This document shows positions 10,601-23,892 of a stretch of 64,000 nt of DNA, one piece after another. The stretch's first letter is position 1; each line of letters starts with the position of its first letter. This DNA is from Juglans regia (Eukaryota > Streptophyta > Magnoliopsida > Fagales > Juglandaceae), in the NCBI RefSeq assembly GCF_001411555.2, contig NC_049901.1, positions 15,291,190 through 15,355,189 of the forward strand. Reading direction: 5' to 3'. The position numbers and the translations under genes were made by a program. A model generated the notes under the pieces. It worked only from the letters and a program-made list of their open reading frames with translations. It ran no database searches and was not told where the DNA came from.

Positions 10601-13600
10601 GGCCACTCTGTTGAAGTTGATGTTCCATTGGACTTGATCCCCATATATCACCATAAGATCAGCCACTGAAGCTTCTTTCTCACTTGCAACACGGAAAACT
10701 GAAGGGAATGATTCTTTTAGGGCATTATTCCCACACCAAAAGTCGCTCAAGAATTTTATTCTAGAGCCATCTCCTAGCACGAGTCTAGTGTGATGAGTAA
10801 AAACCCCTCACCCTCGTCTAATGTGCTTCCAGACTCCTACCTCATAAGCTCCATTTACCTCTCTAGTGCCCCCGAGGGGCGCCGCCGCAACACACATCCA
10901 TATTTGCAGTCAATCACCGACTTCCATAGGACTTCTAGTTCCATATTATATTGCCACAACCATTTTCCAAGTAAGGCCCGATTGAAAATCTTTAGATTTC
11001 TAATTCCCAAACCACCAAATGAGATTGGGGAGCATACCTTATCCCAACTGACTAGATGGAATTTGAATTCATCTCCCATGCCATTCCATAGGAAATCACA
11101 ATGAAATTTCTCAATCTGGGTTGCCACACTTGCTAGAATTGGGAATAGAGATGGGAATTACGTTGGTAAATTAGACAAGGTACTCTTGATTAAGGTGATC
11201 CTACCACATTTCGATAAGTACAGTCTCTTCCAACCTACCAATCTACATTCTATCTTCTCGATCGCTATATCCCAGATTGGTTTAACCCTTGATGCAGCCC
11301 CCAACAGAAGACCAAGGTAATTCATAGGAAGAGAGAAGACCTTACATCCAAGAGTGTTAGCCAAGTACTGGATGTTACGAACATTGCCAACTAGCACCAA
11401 CTTTGATTTGTCAAAGTTCACTTTCAAACCTACCACTTCAAAACAGAGTAGCAATGCCCTCAGTGCCCGAATTTGGTTTTGGTCTGTCTCACAAATTATT
11501 AGTATATCATATCCAAACAACAAATGAGAAATGTTAAGAATACCCATATTGGGGTCACCAACCGAGAATTCAATCACGAAATCATTAATAATCAAAGCCA
11601 AGATTATTCAGCTTAAGTGCCTCCATAGTAATAACGAAGAGGAGTGGGGACAACGGATCTCCTTGTCTTAGGCCTTAGAAGCAGTTGAAGAAACCAACTG
11701 GGCTACCATTCACCAAAACTGAAAATTTCGCCATTGATATACATCATTTGATCCACGAACACCATCTCTCCCCAAAACCACACCTCCCAAGTAGGTAAAG
11801 CCGAAAGTCCCAATTAGCATGATCATATGTCTTCTCCATATCCAACTTGCATAGGATATCTGTATTGATAGATTTTAGTCTACTATCTATGCATTCATTG
11901 GTGATGAGAACCGAGTCCAAAATTTGCCTGCCCCTTACAAATGCATTTTGGGGTCCCCCATAGGCGATTTGCAAGCACCTTAGAAATAATCTTAAATAAA
12001 CCATTCACAAGAGTAATGGGCCAAAAATGCTAAACCTCTGATGCCCCGATCTTCTTAGAATCAGTACAAGAAAAGTGGCATTAAGGCTTTTCTCAAATTT
12101 TCCAACATAGAACAGTTCTTGGAACACCTTCATTAGATCCTCCTTCACCACATCCCAACATGATTGGAAGAATCTCATAGAAAAACCATCTGGACCTAGT
12201 GTTTTGTCTTTTACCATTTTCCTCACCATTCCATGAACCTCTGACTCCTCGGAAGGCCTCTCCAACCAAGAGACATTATGTGGCTCAATTGACTCAAAAC
12301 CTAGTCCATTCTGCTTTGGCCGCCACCCCTCTTGCTTGGTAAGCAAATGTTCAAAAAACTAACTCAAAGCACTTGATTTTTGGCGCCAATAAATTTTTTC
12401 TAATAACATAACCCTCTCTAATTCTGATACCAACTCTGCCTTCCAAGATAACTCTTTTGAGAGAAGAACCCAGCCCTCCTGTATCCTCTATAACTCCTAT
12501 AGCTCCACCAATGTGAATTTCTTCCTTTCACCTATGTCACCAAAAGAGAGAAAGTTCCAAAGCTTTAAATCATTTTTTAAAGCCTTCAATTTACCTGCAA
12601 AGACAAAGCTAGGGGTGCCATGAATCTAGTATGAGGATCACCATTGCCTAACCCTATCCACAAAACCTCAGTTTTCGGCCACATATTTTTGAACTTAAAG
12701 TAACAACGCCCTTCTTGGATACCACCACAATCCGTCAATATAGAAAAATGATCCGAACAAGGACAAGGCAGCCTCTTTTGACATACGTCTGGATAATGAA
12801 TTTCTCATTTCGATGAGACAAAATCTATCCAATCTAGACCATGTCTGATTATTGGATCACGTGAATGTTTCCCCCATGAGAGGAATGTCCACCAAACTCA
12901 AGTCGAAAGAAAATACACTCCGAGAATTCTAACATTGCTAGTTGCAACATGTTTTCTCCTAAACGTTCACTTGGAAATCTTGTAACATTAAAATCTTCAC
13001 CTATGCACCATGGAAGGTCCCACCAGCTATGAACTTCAACTAATTCTTCCCATAAAAACTTTCTAGTGCTGTCCAAATTCGGCCCGTAGATACCAGCAAA
13101 AGCCCACAAGAAGTTATCTTCCACACTCCTAAAGCAACATGCCATTGTGAACTCCCCTATGAATTCCTCTATTTTCTCCCCCACCTTTCTATCCGACATC
13201 ACTAGAACACCTCCTAAAGCCACATACAAACAGCTCCAGATACTTTGAACAATTCTTCTTGTAATAGATTTCAACTTAGTTTCTTGTAAACATACTATGT
13301 CCACCATCCACTCACGAAGCAAATTTTTTATACTAAGACGCTTATTGGCCTTGTTGAGCCATCAGACATTCCAAGAAACAATTTTAGACTTCATAAAGAA
13401 GAAGCTAGCCCTTTCCCTTTGGATCTTTCTCGACTAGAATTGCCCTCACAATTAAGAAACCACGTTAGTCTCTTTAGCTCCCTCTATTTTTTGGACTTAG
13501 ATTTTTTGAGCTAATTATGACCCACTTCAATGGCAGTGAGCAAAGTCATCAATTGTTCCTAAAATCCCCCACACAATATTGAATTTCCTTCACCTTGTGT

Positions 13601-16600
13601 AGAACCCAATCAAAAAAACTAGACTGGGTTGGTAACAAACAGTTAAGCAGTATGGGCTCCTCATCTCTAGTAGCCCACTGCAAGCCCATCGGCATCCCCA
13701 TTTCCTCCTCCGTGAAGATATTCCCACATTCCCATTCAGAGAGGCTCGACACAAGCATATGTGAAGGTTCAACAACTCCCTCATCGCTTCCAGGGAGGGA
13801 AAAATCGTCGGAGTAAGCATCTCGCCCCTCCAGTGTCTGTTGTAGAGCCTCCGCCAGAAGAGTTACTTCATCCCTGCTATTTGTCAGCGTTTTCTAGCTA
13901 AGATATGCCGGAGATCCAGCACTTGGTGGTAAGGAGACAACTAGATCTCTTTCGGAGCTTGATGTCGACGGTTCCTCCACCGTCGTTGTCACCCTCTGGG
14001 CCACCGTTGAGTGTTCCTTGGCCTTTCGCGACAAGGTCGGAGCCTTTTTCAATGAGGATTCCAGACTCCCGCCGGTGGAAGGCCATGGATCACCTCCTTC
14101 TCTAATTCTCCGTACAGGTTGGGTCCCAATTTCCTTTCTTCCGTTTTTTAATTCTTTATTTCTCATAACCTATAGATCAACCTTAAACTAAGGATTCTCT
14201 CTTTTAAGTCACCACTCATGTAGAAGCATGTACTTCAACTTCAGGCATTTTAACAGCCTCAGTGATATTTTCCTGTGCTAAGTCCCACCAACAAAAACAA
14301 GCCAGAACATAGTTTTAGATATTCTGTGTGGTGATTGTGTATACAACTGCAAATGTAGTATCCAACAGGTCCTATGTGGGTGTGTACATGCATCGATGCT
14401 TGTGCATTAAATAATCAACAGGTCCTATTTACATACATGACTTAAAGAATTGATACCTCGAAGACAAGAGGCAACACTCAAATTCTGCATAAAGGGATAG
14501 ACTAAAAGGCGTTCTCTATTAGTTGTGCAAAATCCAATCAGCCGTAAAAGATTCCTATGAACAGCAACACTTATCATCTCAACTTCCCGTTGGAAAGCTT
14601 GATCTCCCCCAGGACTCTCATAGTCAGTTAACCGTTTCACCGCCACTTTTGTGTTATCAGCAAGCACCCCTTTATAAACTTTTCCGAAACCTCCCTGTCC
14701 TAAAACATTTTTATCACTGAAGTTGTCTGTAGCAAGCTGCAATTCCCTCCATGAAAATCTTTTTAATTGACCAAATGCAATTCTTCGATCAACTTCACCT
14801 GGGCAGTGAGTGCACAAGTCAAAATATTAGATCAAAACTTTCATAGGCAGACTCCTATGTTAAGTTTTACATCAAATACCAATTCTATCAATTTGAGAAT
14901 AAGTACCCAAGGACTATGAAAAACAAAAGCATGCCACAGAACAAAACACGTTGATGAAAAAATAAACAGAGGAACTTGATGGAAAAAAAAAAAGGCGAAA
15001 AGAAGTTATCTCTATAATTTAGTTTTCCAAATCCAAGTTTCATAGCTGATCAATTTTGTGTGTGTGTTGATGTAAAATAAGCTTTTCATTAGTTTCAGTA
15101 GTTTATCACAAAAAAGGACGAAAACAAAATGTTAAAAAAATTAATTTAACCATAGAACAGGTTAATTATATACATATATCATTACTTAAAAAAATAATTA
15201 TATACATATATCATAGATGTTACATGACATTGGTATAGAATACCGCTGTTCAATATTCTATACCAATCTAATCCAGCCTACAACATTCAAAAAGGATTGT
15301 AGACTTCTTCGAACTGGATTTCAAAAAGGTTATCCCAAAGATAAATTATGTGATGTCTGCCTCCATACCCATGTTTTTCACAAACATATGCAACAATAAA
15401 CACAATGTGCTTCGCCACAGCATGTAATTTCAATATCCATAAAAACAATATTGTACAAAGAGAAATCAGTAAATTAGGTTGTACAAATAATTCTGTTTCA
15501 TGCAATCTTTTTTCATTCAACTTAATCAATGTTGATCCAGTTTTTAGTACCGTAAAAAATTTGTTTTTCTAAAGGTAAAATAAAGTTAAAAAAAATTATT
15601 TTTTTATTGGCACTAGGGATCCGAAGACAAAGTCTTGACTAATCCCAAGGATGCATAGGCCCTTGGCAATGAATTTTCCGCAAGTGCAACTCGGGAATTC
15701 AAGGGCAAATTCCCCGTCCGATGGCTCATAAAAATTGTTTGCACCCAAGAGAATTTGAAATATCATTAAAAAAAATGATCATCCTAGTTGAAAGATACTT
15801 TCTATTAGAAAAAAATGAAATATCAATAAACCAATTTAAAAACTTGGCTAATTTCAAGTGAGTTCTTAAGAATTCTGCACTGATATTTTAAATTTAATAG
15901 AAGGCTTGACCTAATGGCTTCACATTGAAGATGAAATTATTGTAAGGTGAGGACCATAATGTCGTCTATTATTTATATTAATCCTGGGTAAAACGGGACA
16001 AAAACAATCACCATTAACAATTTAATTTAAAAAAATCATCGCAGGCCACTTAATCAGTTCAATGGGTAAAGGGGACAACAAACCTGCAACATCCACAAAA
16101 ACTTCGCGCTTGTAGTCTTTGTGTCTACCCTTACACAAAATAAACAGAACAACACCAAGAAGAAGAATAACAGCAAATCCTCCAACAATTCCAAGTATGA
16201 CTCCAATATTTGGCTTATTTGAACCACCTGTCAATAGGGAAAATCTTGGCACTAAGCTAGTAAAACAAAAGATTATCTGCACCATTGTACTTCAGAAAAC
16301 TTTCTCAACATTATGAATCAGATCCAACAACCTGAATCTCCATTTTCAGATGCACATGAAAGAGAGGCTTTTATACCACAATTCAAATTGTTTCCTGTAA
16401 AGCTGAAACAAGCAAGAACCAGGTGTGTCGTTAAAAGTAAATATGAATCATAACAATAATAATGATAATAATGATAATGATAATAATAACAATGATGATA
16501 TATATACCATAATTTAAAAACAAATGTATTATCTGATTCCACATATATTGTGCATATCAATCAGACCCAGGAAGAGGAAAAACATTCGGAGTACCCAAGT

Positions 16601-19600
16601 ACAAAATACCTTCAGCTTCTGCAGCCATGGACAGACTAGATCAAACTGCCCTTTATTGTGCAATTCCAATTCTAACCCAAACATTCAATGACCCAAACTC
16701 ATTCCTATTCTGTGAACTTCACAATGGACAGCAAGGTGAACAGATTTGAGATCGTGGTGGCTCATCTCTCTCTCTCCCCATGGAAATTGCAGCTTCTCAA
16801 ATAGCACAATGAAAATTTATGCATACTTGACACTGATGCCTTTGAGGAGCTTGGATAATTTCTGTTCTTTCTTGGGTTCCTTTCTTAATTAACAAAATTT
16901 CTTACTGTTGACTATGGAGCGATTAATTTCATTAAGAACATTAAATTATGAAACGAAGATTGTGAAGGGTGGAGCCTGAGAAATAAAAAGATTGTGAAAG
17001 AACACAGTCTAACTTCATTGGTGTCTTGTAATGGATATAGAAAGAATTCTTCACTTGGGTTCATTGATGCACATCATCCCCATTTGGGATTGATAATATA
17101 AAGAGTAATGCTACATACAATCGTGGAGTATACAAGCGCCGCACAATTGTTTTGAAAAAGAGTGGGGTCCACTATTAAAAAATTAATTTTTTCATGTAGG
17201 TCCCGTATTTACTCACTTTTTTCAAAATAATTGCACGGCACTTGCGCACTCTACGACTTCAAATATCATTTCTCTAATATAAATAATAGTAAATCAAGTC
17301 AGATGAAATTTTCCACAGATGAACCTGAGAGGATCCAAATCCTAGAAATCTTCTTCAACAATACTTTAGATATACATACGCAAAACAATTAATGTTGTTC
17401 ATACTTGTGCTTTGAAATTTTGAATAAATGCTCAGGAATCTGACCACTGAGATCATTTGAATCAAGCTGACTGCAAAAAGAGTTTCAACCGTGTCATCAA
17501 GTGATAAAAACCTCAGAGACAAATTAAACTTTAGAGTATAAACTAAACAGGTAACAATTTGAATTTTTCATCATTTCCACATTGTGCAAGATATCACATA
17601 CAGAATGATTAATTTTGGAAGACTTGAAAGTGACTCAGGAATAGTCCCATTGAGCTTGTTTTGACTCAAAGTCCTGCATTCAAAATCAAAACAACATAGT
17701 GTTAGGTAAATATTATCAAAGATGCATACACTCATCTTGATAACTGACAGTGCAGGAATCACTTACAAGAACTGAAGCGCTTTAAGATTTCCAAGAGAAG
17801 ATGGTATTTCACCAGTTAAATTATTATTTGTCAAATCCAAACTTTCCAAACTGATAAGATTTCCAAACTCTTTGGGTATCTCACCAGTTATGTGATTTCC
17901 TGGCAACTGACTGCATGATGAATAAAACAGAGACACATTATGGTAGCACTTAAAAGCATATTGCTTACATATATGTCAATGGATTGAGAATATTATTACC
18001 ATAAAGCTCTAAATGAGATCTCCAGCATGCAAGAATTCAAACATCCATGTTTCCAATTCAAGGCCATGACCATTGAAAAATGTTGTCAACAAAGATGATG
18101 TCATTATGACAACAACTTCTACCACTTTTATGCACAATTCTATAGAATTGAAACTCTATAGCTGCTGGCATGACAAAAATTTCATCCCAAGTGTAATGGT
18201 TATTTTCTCTCTTAAAACCTCTTTTAAGGTATTAGTGCATATATTTTTTACATATATAAGTAAGGTATTAGAGAATATCTAAAACATCTAATGAGCAAGC
18301 AGCGGGATGGCATATCTAAAGCACCTAGTTTTGACACAAAGTAGGGAATGATTGGATATTTGCAAACTTGCAAAAAACAAAAAAATTCAACTCCATCAAT
18401 TTTCATTTAAAGTTCCAAGAAAGAGAAAGACGGCACCCTAATGCTTTGATTTAATATCTAGATTACCTGAATTCATAAATCACTTTACCTTTAGCCAAAT
18501 CATCTCAATTTATCAGATTAATGGTTTGGTTTTCCAATCAAGTACAATCGTGCAATGCCAAGTTCCTATTTTTTCATTTTTTATATTAATGTCTTATTTT
18601 TTACCTTTTTGGAATTCTAAGTTTTAGCCTACAAGAATAATGAAGAAAACAACATTATTGCTGCCTTTTTTGCTATTCTTGTTGAATATATCAAAAATAT
18701 TATTTAAAAATTAAGATTGAGTGGCATACAGTAGCCATTAATAGTGTGGTTAAAGAATTTTACACGGGATGTTTTACTTATTTTCTCAATTCTTTGCTTT
18801 ATAGCCTCTTTTTTTTTTTTTGTCTCAAATCCCAGTTTTATAGAATCAACACTGGCAGCACTAATGTTTTTCATACTTACAGAGAAAAGAGAGATTTTAA
18901 AGTTCCTACTTTTGGGGACAAGGTTCCAGTAAATCCCATTGCTAACAATGTTCTGCAAAGAAACAATACATATAAGCATGGGCCAGAGAAAAGTTGGAAA
19001 AATATGCAAGTAGAGAATATAACCATTTGCGAATCAAGGAAGTTATGATTTATTGGCAACAATATCACCAAGGGTAATATGATTAATAAAAGGAGGGCTA
19101 CATTAAATTGTATCTTACACGTGCCGAACAATATTATTGGCATCGCACCGAACATTGGCCCAAGTGCAAGGGTTAACTTGATCGGGGTTCCAATTAACGA
19201 GCTGATCATTTGCAGCATTCAATGAAGTCTTCAATGCAATCAGGGCATCACCTGAAATAGAACACAGGAATACTCACCACCTAATCAAGCTAATACGTTA
19301 ACATGCAATACTTCAGAAAAACATAAAATATCAAATGAAGGGAAACAAAAAAGGATATCCTCATTAAGTCCCACTAACCCTTGCAATCTTCTTTTCTAGA
19401 ACTGAACTTCGCCATGAAAAGGAGAAAAGGATTTTTTTTTTTTTTTTTTTATTATTGTTGGGGATGGGGGGAAAGTGGAGAATCTGTCATATTAGAGTTA
19501 AAAACAGCATGCTGTGTATGCGTCATAATTAGTCATTTTAGTTTATGTTTTACATAAAGAAAATAGTCATTATTTTATCAGCATTCAAAAGGCATACTTG

Positions 19601-20870
19601 ATCAGGTTCCAAATAAGATAAGTAGCATGCCAAGGATCAATAATGCATATCGTATCTTCACTATTCTTCAGCTTTAATTGCCAGTGGTTTACGTTTGGAA
19701 CAGAGAATAGGTACCCTCATTACACCCCACTAAGCCTCAGAATCGTATTTGAAGAATTGCACATGGATAGGAAATTGAATGATGCATTTTTTTCTTATAA
19801 GTAAAAATTGAATGATGCATAACATGCCTTCACTAGGCTTGAGATTTAATTGGCAATGGTTGAGGTTTCAAAAGGATAGCAGATACTCAGATACTCTAAG
19901 TACACCCCCCCAACCCTCAGAATCATCTTTCTCGAATTTCAGATGGACAGGAAGAGAAAAAGGATTTTATTTTATTTTATTTTGGGGGATAGTTAAAATT
20001 GCATCAGATCTAAAAGACATGCTCAATCAGGTTCGTAACAAATCAAAAAACAATCCAATGGATAAATGCTACAAATCCTGCCTTCAGTAATCTTCAGCTT
20101 TGACTGCCAATGATTTTAGGTTGCACCATTGAATAAATCATGATCTTACTCATCAATAACAGGATTCAAAAAAAAGTTGAAAGGTTTCTAACTGTACAAA
20201 AACTTCCTGGCATATCAGGCTAGTAAAACGTGTAATCTGATTGACTGTGAACTTTCACCTAAGATTGATGTTGAGTACCTCTCAGTCACTCTAGTTCAAT
20301 AACTGTTTCCTATATCAAAGTGCACTTGCTGCAAGAATACTATAATTATCCATATATGAGTCAACCTTTCCATTAACTTCTTAAAGAAAAAGAATAACTC
20401 AGCTTCTCAACCTAAAAAGATATAATATTTTGTTATTTGTTTTATATTTGCAACAAGCCCAGAACTAGAAAGCAATTCAATGGCAAATGTATGAGATACA
20501 GAAAGAGATACAAACCATCAGTTTACATTTGTTTTCCATTTCAATAAGTTCATTAAAATAGATGAAAGGATGGCTAGCCATGTACAAAAAGTGTACAACA
20601 CTGATTCTAATTGTGTTGGACTTGCAATTCAACACCTTTGTTGAGATCTACAGCATTAACCGTTTAACTTAGCTCTTTTCCATCATTACATAGCTACGGC
20701 TGAAACTGAAAACAGTAGATAAACTTGGCACACATGTACAGCATAGATAAATAAATAAACTAATACGGCCGGGCAGGTCACATTACCATACCTTGAGAAT
20801 CAGGCAGTGCAAAAGACTGCAAGCAAGCCAATATCAAAACAGTGAAAACAAACTCCATTTTCAATGACAT
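7643..20870 (-). CDS. LRR receptor-like kinase, subfamily LRR-II (At5g10290/At5g65240 type)
   Basis: Eleven exons, high to low: 20870-20792, 19251-19119, 18952-18881, 17910-17767, 17673-17602, 17470-17405, 16402-16332, 16227-16084, 14798-14457, 9531-9137, 7957-7643. All have GT-AG junctions in phase; total 1833 nt, 610 aa, close to the family's usual ~613. The protein has a signal peptide (about 1-24), an N-terminal cap with PCTWANVRC, four to five leucine-rich repeats (about 70-185) and one membrane span (about 220-244). The Ser/Thr kinase has glycine loop GQGGFG at 294-299, VAVK Lys315, HRD at 412-414 and DFG at 432-434, so it should be active. The C-terminus ends ELSGGR as in its relatives. 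Expected role: plasma-membrane receptor or co-receptor, related to the SERK group; ligand unknown. Start: the first ATG after the splice acceptor at 20933; a second ATG at 20858 is possible. Intron 9 carries a LINE. Confidence 0.94.
11158..12346 (-). pseudogene. LINE reverse transcriptase fragments, broken
   Basis: Three minus-strand frames cover successive RT blocks. 12346-12005 has [18 protein letters not shown]. 12004-11744 has [12 protein letters not shown] and a [11 protein letters not shown] block corresponding to the DxxKAYD active-site box. 11601-11158 has [11 protein letters not shown], corresponding to HLLFADD, then NYLGLLLGA. The frames are broken between them and both Asp-bearing boxes are altered, so no active enzyme is encoded. 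Confidence 0.8.
12849..13394 (-). pseudogene. LINE endonuclease (exonuclease/endonuclease/phosphatase fold), broken
   Basis: Minus-strand frame starting [10 protein letters not shown], then a stop, then a long open frame with the [17 protein letters not shown] block that carries the catalytic Glu of the fold. Later blocks are FAGIYGPN and GEDFNVTRF, where families usually have GDFN. It would nick target DNA for target-primed reverse transcription. The stop in the WNVRGL box argues against activity. Confidence 0.8.
14799..16083 (-). repeat. Receptor-kinase intron 8 with an old dispersed repeat
   Basis: Non-coding. The segment at about 15600-15760, with TAATCCCAAGGATGCATAGG, CTCGGGAATTCAAGGGCAAA and TTGTTTGCACCCAAGAGAA, resembles a dispersed repeat I have seen in many plant genomes. 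I could not find its ends. Confidence 0.4.
17104..17277. mobile_element. Foldback MITE, family A, in receptor-kinase intron 6
   Basis: Starts GAGTAATGCTACATACAATC and ends in TCATTTCTC, so GAG(T/A)AATG ends are inverted. The internal arms TTGTTTTGAAAAAGAGTG and CACTTTTTTCAAAATAATTG are nearly complementary. Confidence 0.65.
19370..20125. repeat. Degenerate tandem duplication in receptor-kinase intron 1
   Basis: The same run of blocks recurs: CCACTAA/CCAACCCTCAGAATC, an AGATGGACAGGAAG-like block, AAAAGGATTTT plus T run, GATCAGGTTC/AATCAGGTTC, then ATCTTCAGCTTTGACTGCCA. Copies start near 19370, 19725 and 19905, of unequal length and heavily diverged. The T run at about 19431-19450 sits within the first copy. 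Confidence 0.55.
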
Positions 20871-22063
20871 CAATTTCTTTTACCCACCCAGTGAGATGCT
20901 ATCATCAATGAACACGTGAATGAGAGCCCATCGCTGCAAAGACATCCCATCATTGAATTGTAAACTTTTAGATTCAAGATAAACCCCGTGCGTAATATAT
21001 CCTAAGTTAAGGCAGACTACAGCAATTGATATTTTTCGCAAGGAGAAAATCAAAAGAAACTTGTATGCTTATGCTTGTCAGGGCCAATAGGATGTGTCTC
21101 TCTACGACTCTGTGTCAGTGTGAGAGTAGTCTTCTGCTGGTGTGTAACAGCAGAAGAATTATACCACAATCCTGAACACGCATTGATGATGAAGTAAACT
21201 GACAGACTGAAAGTTAAAGGGGGATATATATCCCATCCCGGTACCCTCTTGTCATTCATCCAATCTCCTTGTGAGTCTTAAAGTGTCAAGGTTTTAGATA
21301 TACATATGCGACAATGCAATAAAAGCTAACTTCTTGAGCTAAGACACCATACCAAGTGTGACCTCAACCATAACTCCAATCTTCCATTTTGAATTACAAT
21401 CAGCGAGAGTTCTGTAGCATAAGTCACCATAAGGGAGCTATTTCGTCAAATTTTAACATGGAAAGAACTTTAAACAGAATATTCCGCTTTATATATGGTT
21501 TCCACTTTCAACTAAATAGTTAATAGGCTTTTGACGTTGACTTGATTAACCCCTCCATCCCCAAAAATACTCAAAACGGGCCCTCAAATTATTAGAACTT
21601 CCTGTCTACGCAAAGAAAAATATATAAAAGCAGAGAAGGATAAGAAACAATTAGCAATGTTTAAATCAATCTGACCATGATCTTTCAATCCCACAAAATC
21701 TTCAATACCATTTAATTAAGACTGCAAAGGAAAAAAAAAAAACATGAATTCCAACTGAAACGCAAACTAGCTCAAATCAAGTCGATAATCGACAACCTAA
21801 AAAAAATCAGTGAAGATGAAAGAAATTAAGTCAAACTAGAGTACTTAATCGCCTCATTCACAACGACTATTTGTTTATCCACTAGTCTTTCCTGAGATCT
21901 TCATTTCTATTTCCTACAGTTTCTTCACAACTAAAGCGTATAGAAACGTCAAAGTAAAAAGGAAAAGGAAAATTGAATAACGGAGAGTCAAAATCACTTG
22001 AGTTGAGAAGAGAGAAGAATACGAGAAATTAACAATAAAACGTCAACGAAGAAGAAGAAACAC

Positions 22064-22240
22064 CTGTTGGGAGGAATCAAATAGGTGAACGTAAAGAATT
22101 GAATCAAACTTTCTGATCTGTTTCCTTTGGTTTGGATTACTATTTGAAGTAAGCTTAGCTGGATGAGATGAGCTGCTCCGAGAGAGAAGCCTTTTGGAGT
22201 TACAGCGAATCCGGAAGAGAAGGTTGTTTGGTTTTGATTT
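22064..22240 (-). other. Probable 5' UTR exon of the receptor kinase
   Basis: On the minus strand, CCAACAG followed by GTGTTTC at 22063 is a good splice donor. TCTTTGCAG at 20934 is a good acceptor 63 bp upstream of the ATG. This implies a 5' UTR intron of about 1.1 kb, common in this receptor family. The upper limit of the exon, hence the promoter, is not visible. A TATATACAAG-type AT stretch lies just beyond at about 22255. Confidence 0.4.
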
Positions 22241-22397
22241 TTTAGGACCTTGTAATATATACAAGAGAAATTTTATTTATTAAAAAAGATAAAATATTAT
22301 TTTAAGAAAAATAATTTTATAATTGTTAAAAATTTTAAAAATAAAATTATTTAAACTTGTCTTATCTATTTAGAAACTGCACTTAACATTGCTATAC

Positions 22398-22420
22398 ATA
22401 TATATATATATATATAATGA
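22398..22420. repeat. TA microsatellite
   Basis: Uninterrupted TATATA run upstream of the receptor-kinase gene. Confidence 0.8.
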
Positions 22421-22744
22421 ATAAAAAAATATATTTGTGGAAGAAGTTTGACTCGCTGTAAATGTAACAGAGTCCGTAGATAAAAGTAGTCACTGGGTTA
22501 CTGAAGGGTCCACTCTGTCACTGTCTGCTCTTGTCCACCATAGACATTCATTGATTAGTGTTTCTCATTTTCTCGCGCGTGATTTGGAAATTTTTTTTGG
22601 GATGTTTGTTTTTTAGATAAATTGTTCGTGGTACTCCTCCACTATAAATGTGATTTTTTTAATAAATATAAAAAGGGATTATTCTTATACATGTGACATC
22701 GACTCTTTAAAAAAAAATATACTTCTCGCTTCCTTTATGTTTTT

Positions 22745-22920
22745 CTTAAGACTAATTCTACTTATAATGATGTATTATGTAATTATCGTATAATCGTTTT
22801 AAAAAAAATAAAATTTATTATTAAAAAAATATTTTTTTTATATAAATATCATATTTCATTTATTTTTTTAAAATAATTTTACGACGATTACATGCTTCAC
22901 GACTATAAATATTTTTTTTC
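22745..22920. mobile_element. Foldback MITE, family A, decayed copy
   Basis: Follows the family layout: an AATTCTACTTATAATGATG start, AATCGTTTTAAAAAAAATA arm, TTTTTTTAAAATAATTTTAC arm and a CACGACTATAAAT end. More AT-shifted than the copy at 17104, so older. Confidence 0.5.
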
Positions 22921-22924
22921 TATT

Positions 22925-23861
22925 CGTAGATTCAGTTCCTCTTTCTGTAGTGAGAATATATACTGTATAGGGACGTAATTGGTGTGATTCGATCAGAGTT
23001 TAGACATTTTTTATAATTAAATTGGTATACCTCTGTTTTAAAATTTTAAAAATTGATATTGGATGGGTTTATCATTGAAACTGGACTTTTGATTTTTTTT
23101 CAATTTTGGTATCGTCCGGTCTGGTTTTACGGATTATCTTAAAGGGAGAGGCTGCAAGGCCCTTGGTTTGGTGGGGCTGCCTCCTCTATCTTCCATTGGT
23201 TGTTTTAATTCTCTTGTTATATATATATATATTTTTTAATTTTCAGTTTTTTTCTTGAGATGTGGCATGTGACATAATCATATCAACCTTATGGTTAATT
23301 ATTAAAACATTAACATATTCAAACTTTCAACAACCAAGCACCTTCGTTAATTCCAAACCGTTAAATTAAGTTAATTAAAAAGGCCCACCTTTTATTATAT
23401 AAGTATCCCTAATGTTTCTTTTCTAACAAGAAAAAATAAATCTCAAAAGCATTTACAAGTTTTCAAATATATAAAGGACCCCTCATTACATCACCAGTTT
23501 TTATTTTACGTTTTACTATACATCAGTCATTATTCATTATCACACTCCACATTTAACAGTTTTTTCTTCTTTTTTATCATAAGGTGTGACGTAATAGATA
23601 GTCACTAATGAGAAGATTAATTCTTTTATTTTTTTTACTTGGAGAGTTGGCATAGTTGGTTGATCTGTGGTTGTTTTCATTGGATGCTCATACATATAAA
23701 ATAGATCTTATATATGTGGAGTATGATATTTAACAAATGACTTAATCAAATGAAAGCAACATCGTACGTTGTCTTGTGGATCTAATTTATAAAGATGTCA
23801 CTATAAAGCATCTACAAATTTAGCACATTATCTTTTCCTTGGTTCAATGGAATTCTATTTT

Positions 23862-23892
<31 letters not shown>

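Larger units (their letters stand above)
9884..14143 (-). mobile_element. L1-type LINE in receptor-kinase intron 9, degenerate
   Basis: Lies on the same strand as its host gene. The 3' end is the T run (poly-A on the minus strand) near 9881-9890; the 5' end is near 14143. A 14-bp duplication, TTTTTTAATTCTTT, flanks it at 9870-9883 and 14144-14157. Minus-strand order: a proline/serine-rich leader (about 14140-13560), an endonuclease domain from ATG 13394 with SWNV and CLQETKL, reverse transcriptase (about 12346-11160) with [10 protein letters not shown] and [12 protein letters not shown], a thumb-like region and a zf-RVT-like end (about 10600-10270). The endonuclease WNVRGL motif has an in-frame stop where Arg is expected, and the RT active-site box reads FGYD. 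Several frame breaks make it inactive. At 4.26 kb it is shorter than full-length plant L1 elements (about 6 kb), so the 5' part is probably missing. Confidence 0.9.

Noticed and set aside
13894..14166. 90-codon minus-strand frame as a separate gene
   Set aside because: Starts in the target duplication outside the LINE and runs into its 5' region; best treated as LINE leader sequence.
16318..16560. 80-codon minus-strand frame with Tyr/His repeats
   Set aside because: The Tyr/His part is an ATAATAATG microsatellite in the intron; only the end (16332-16402) is a real exon, in the receptor kinase.
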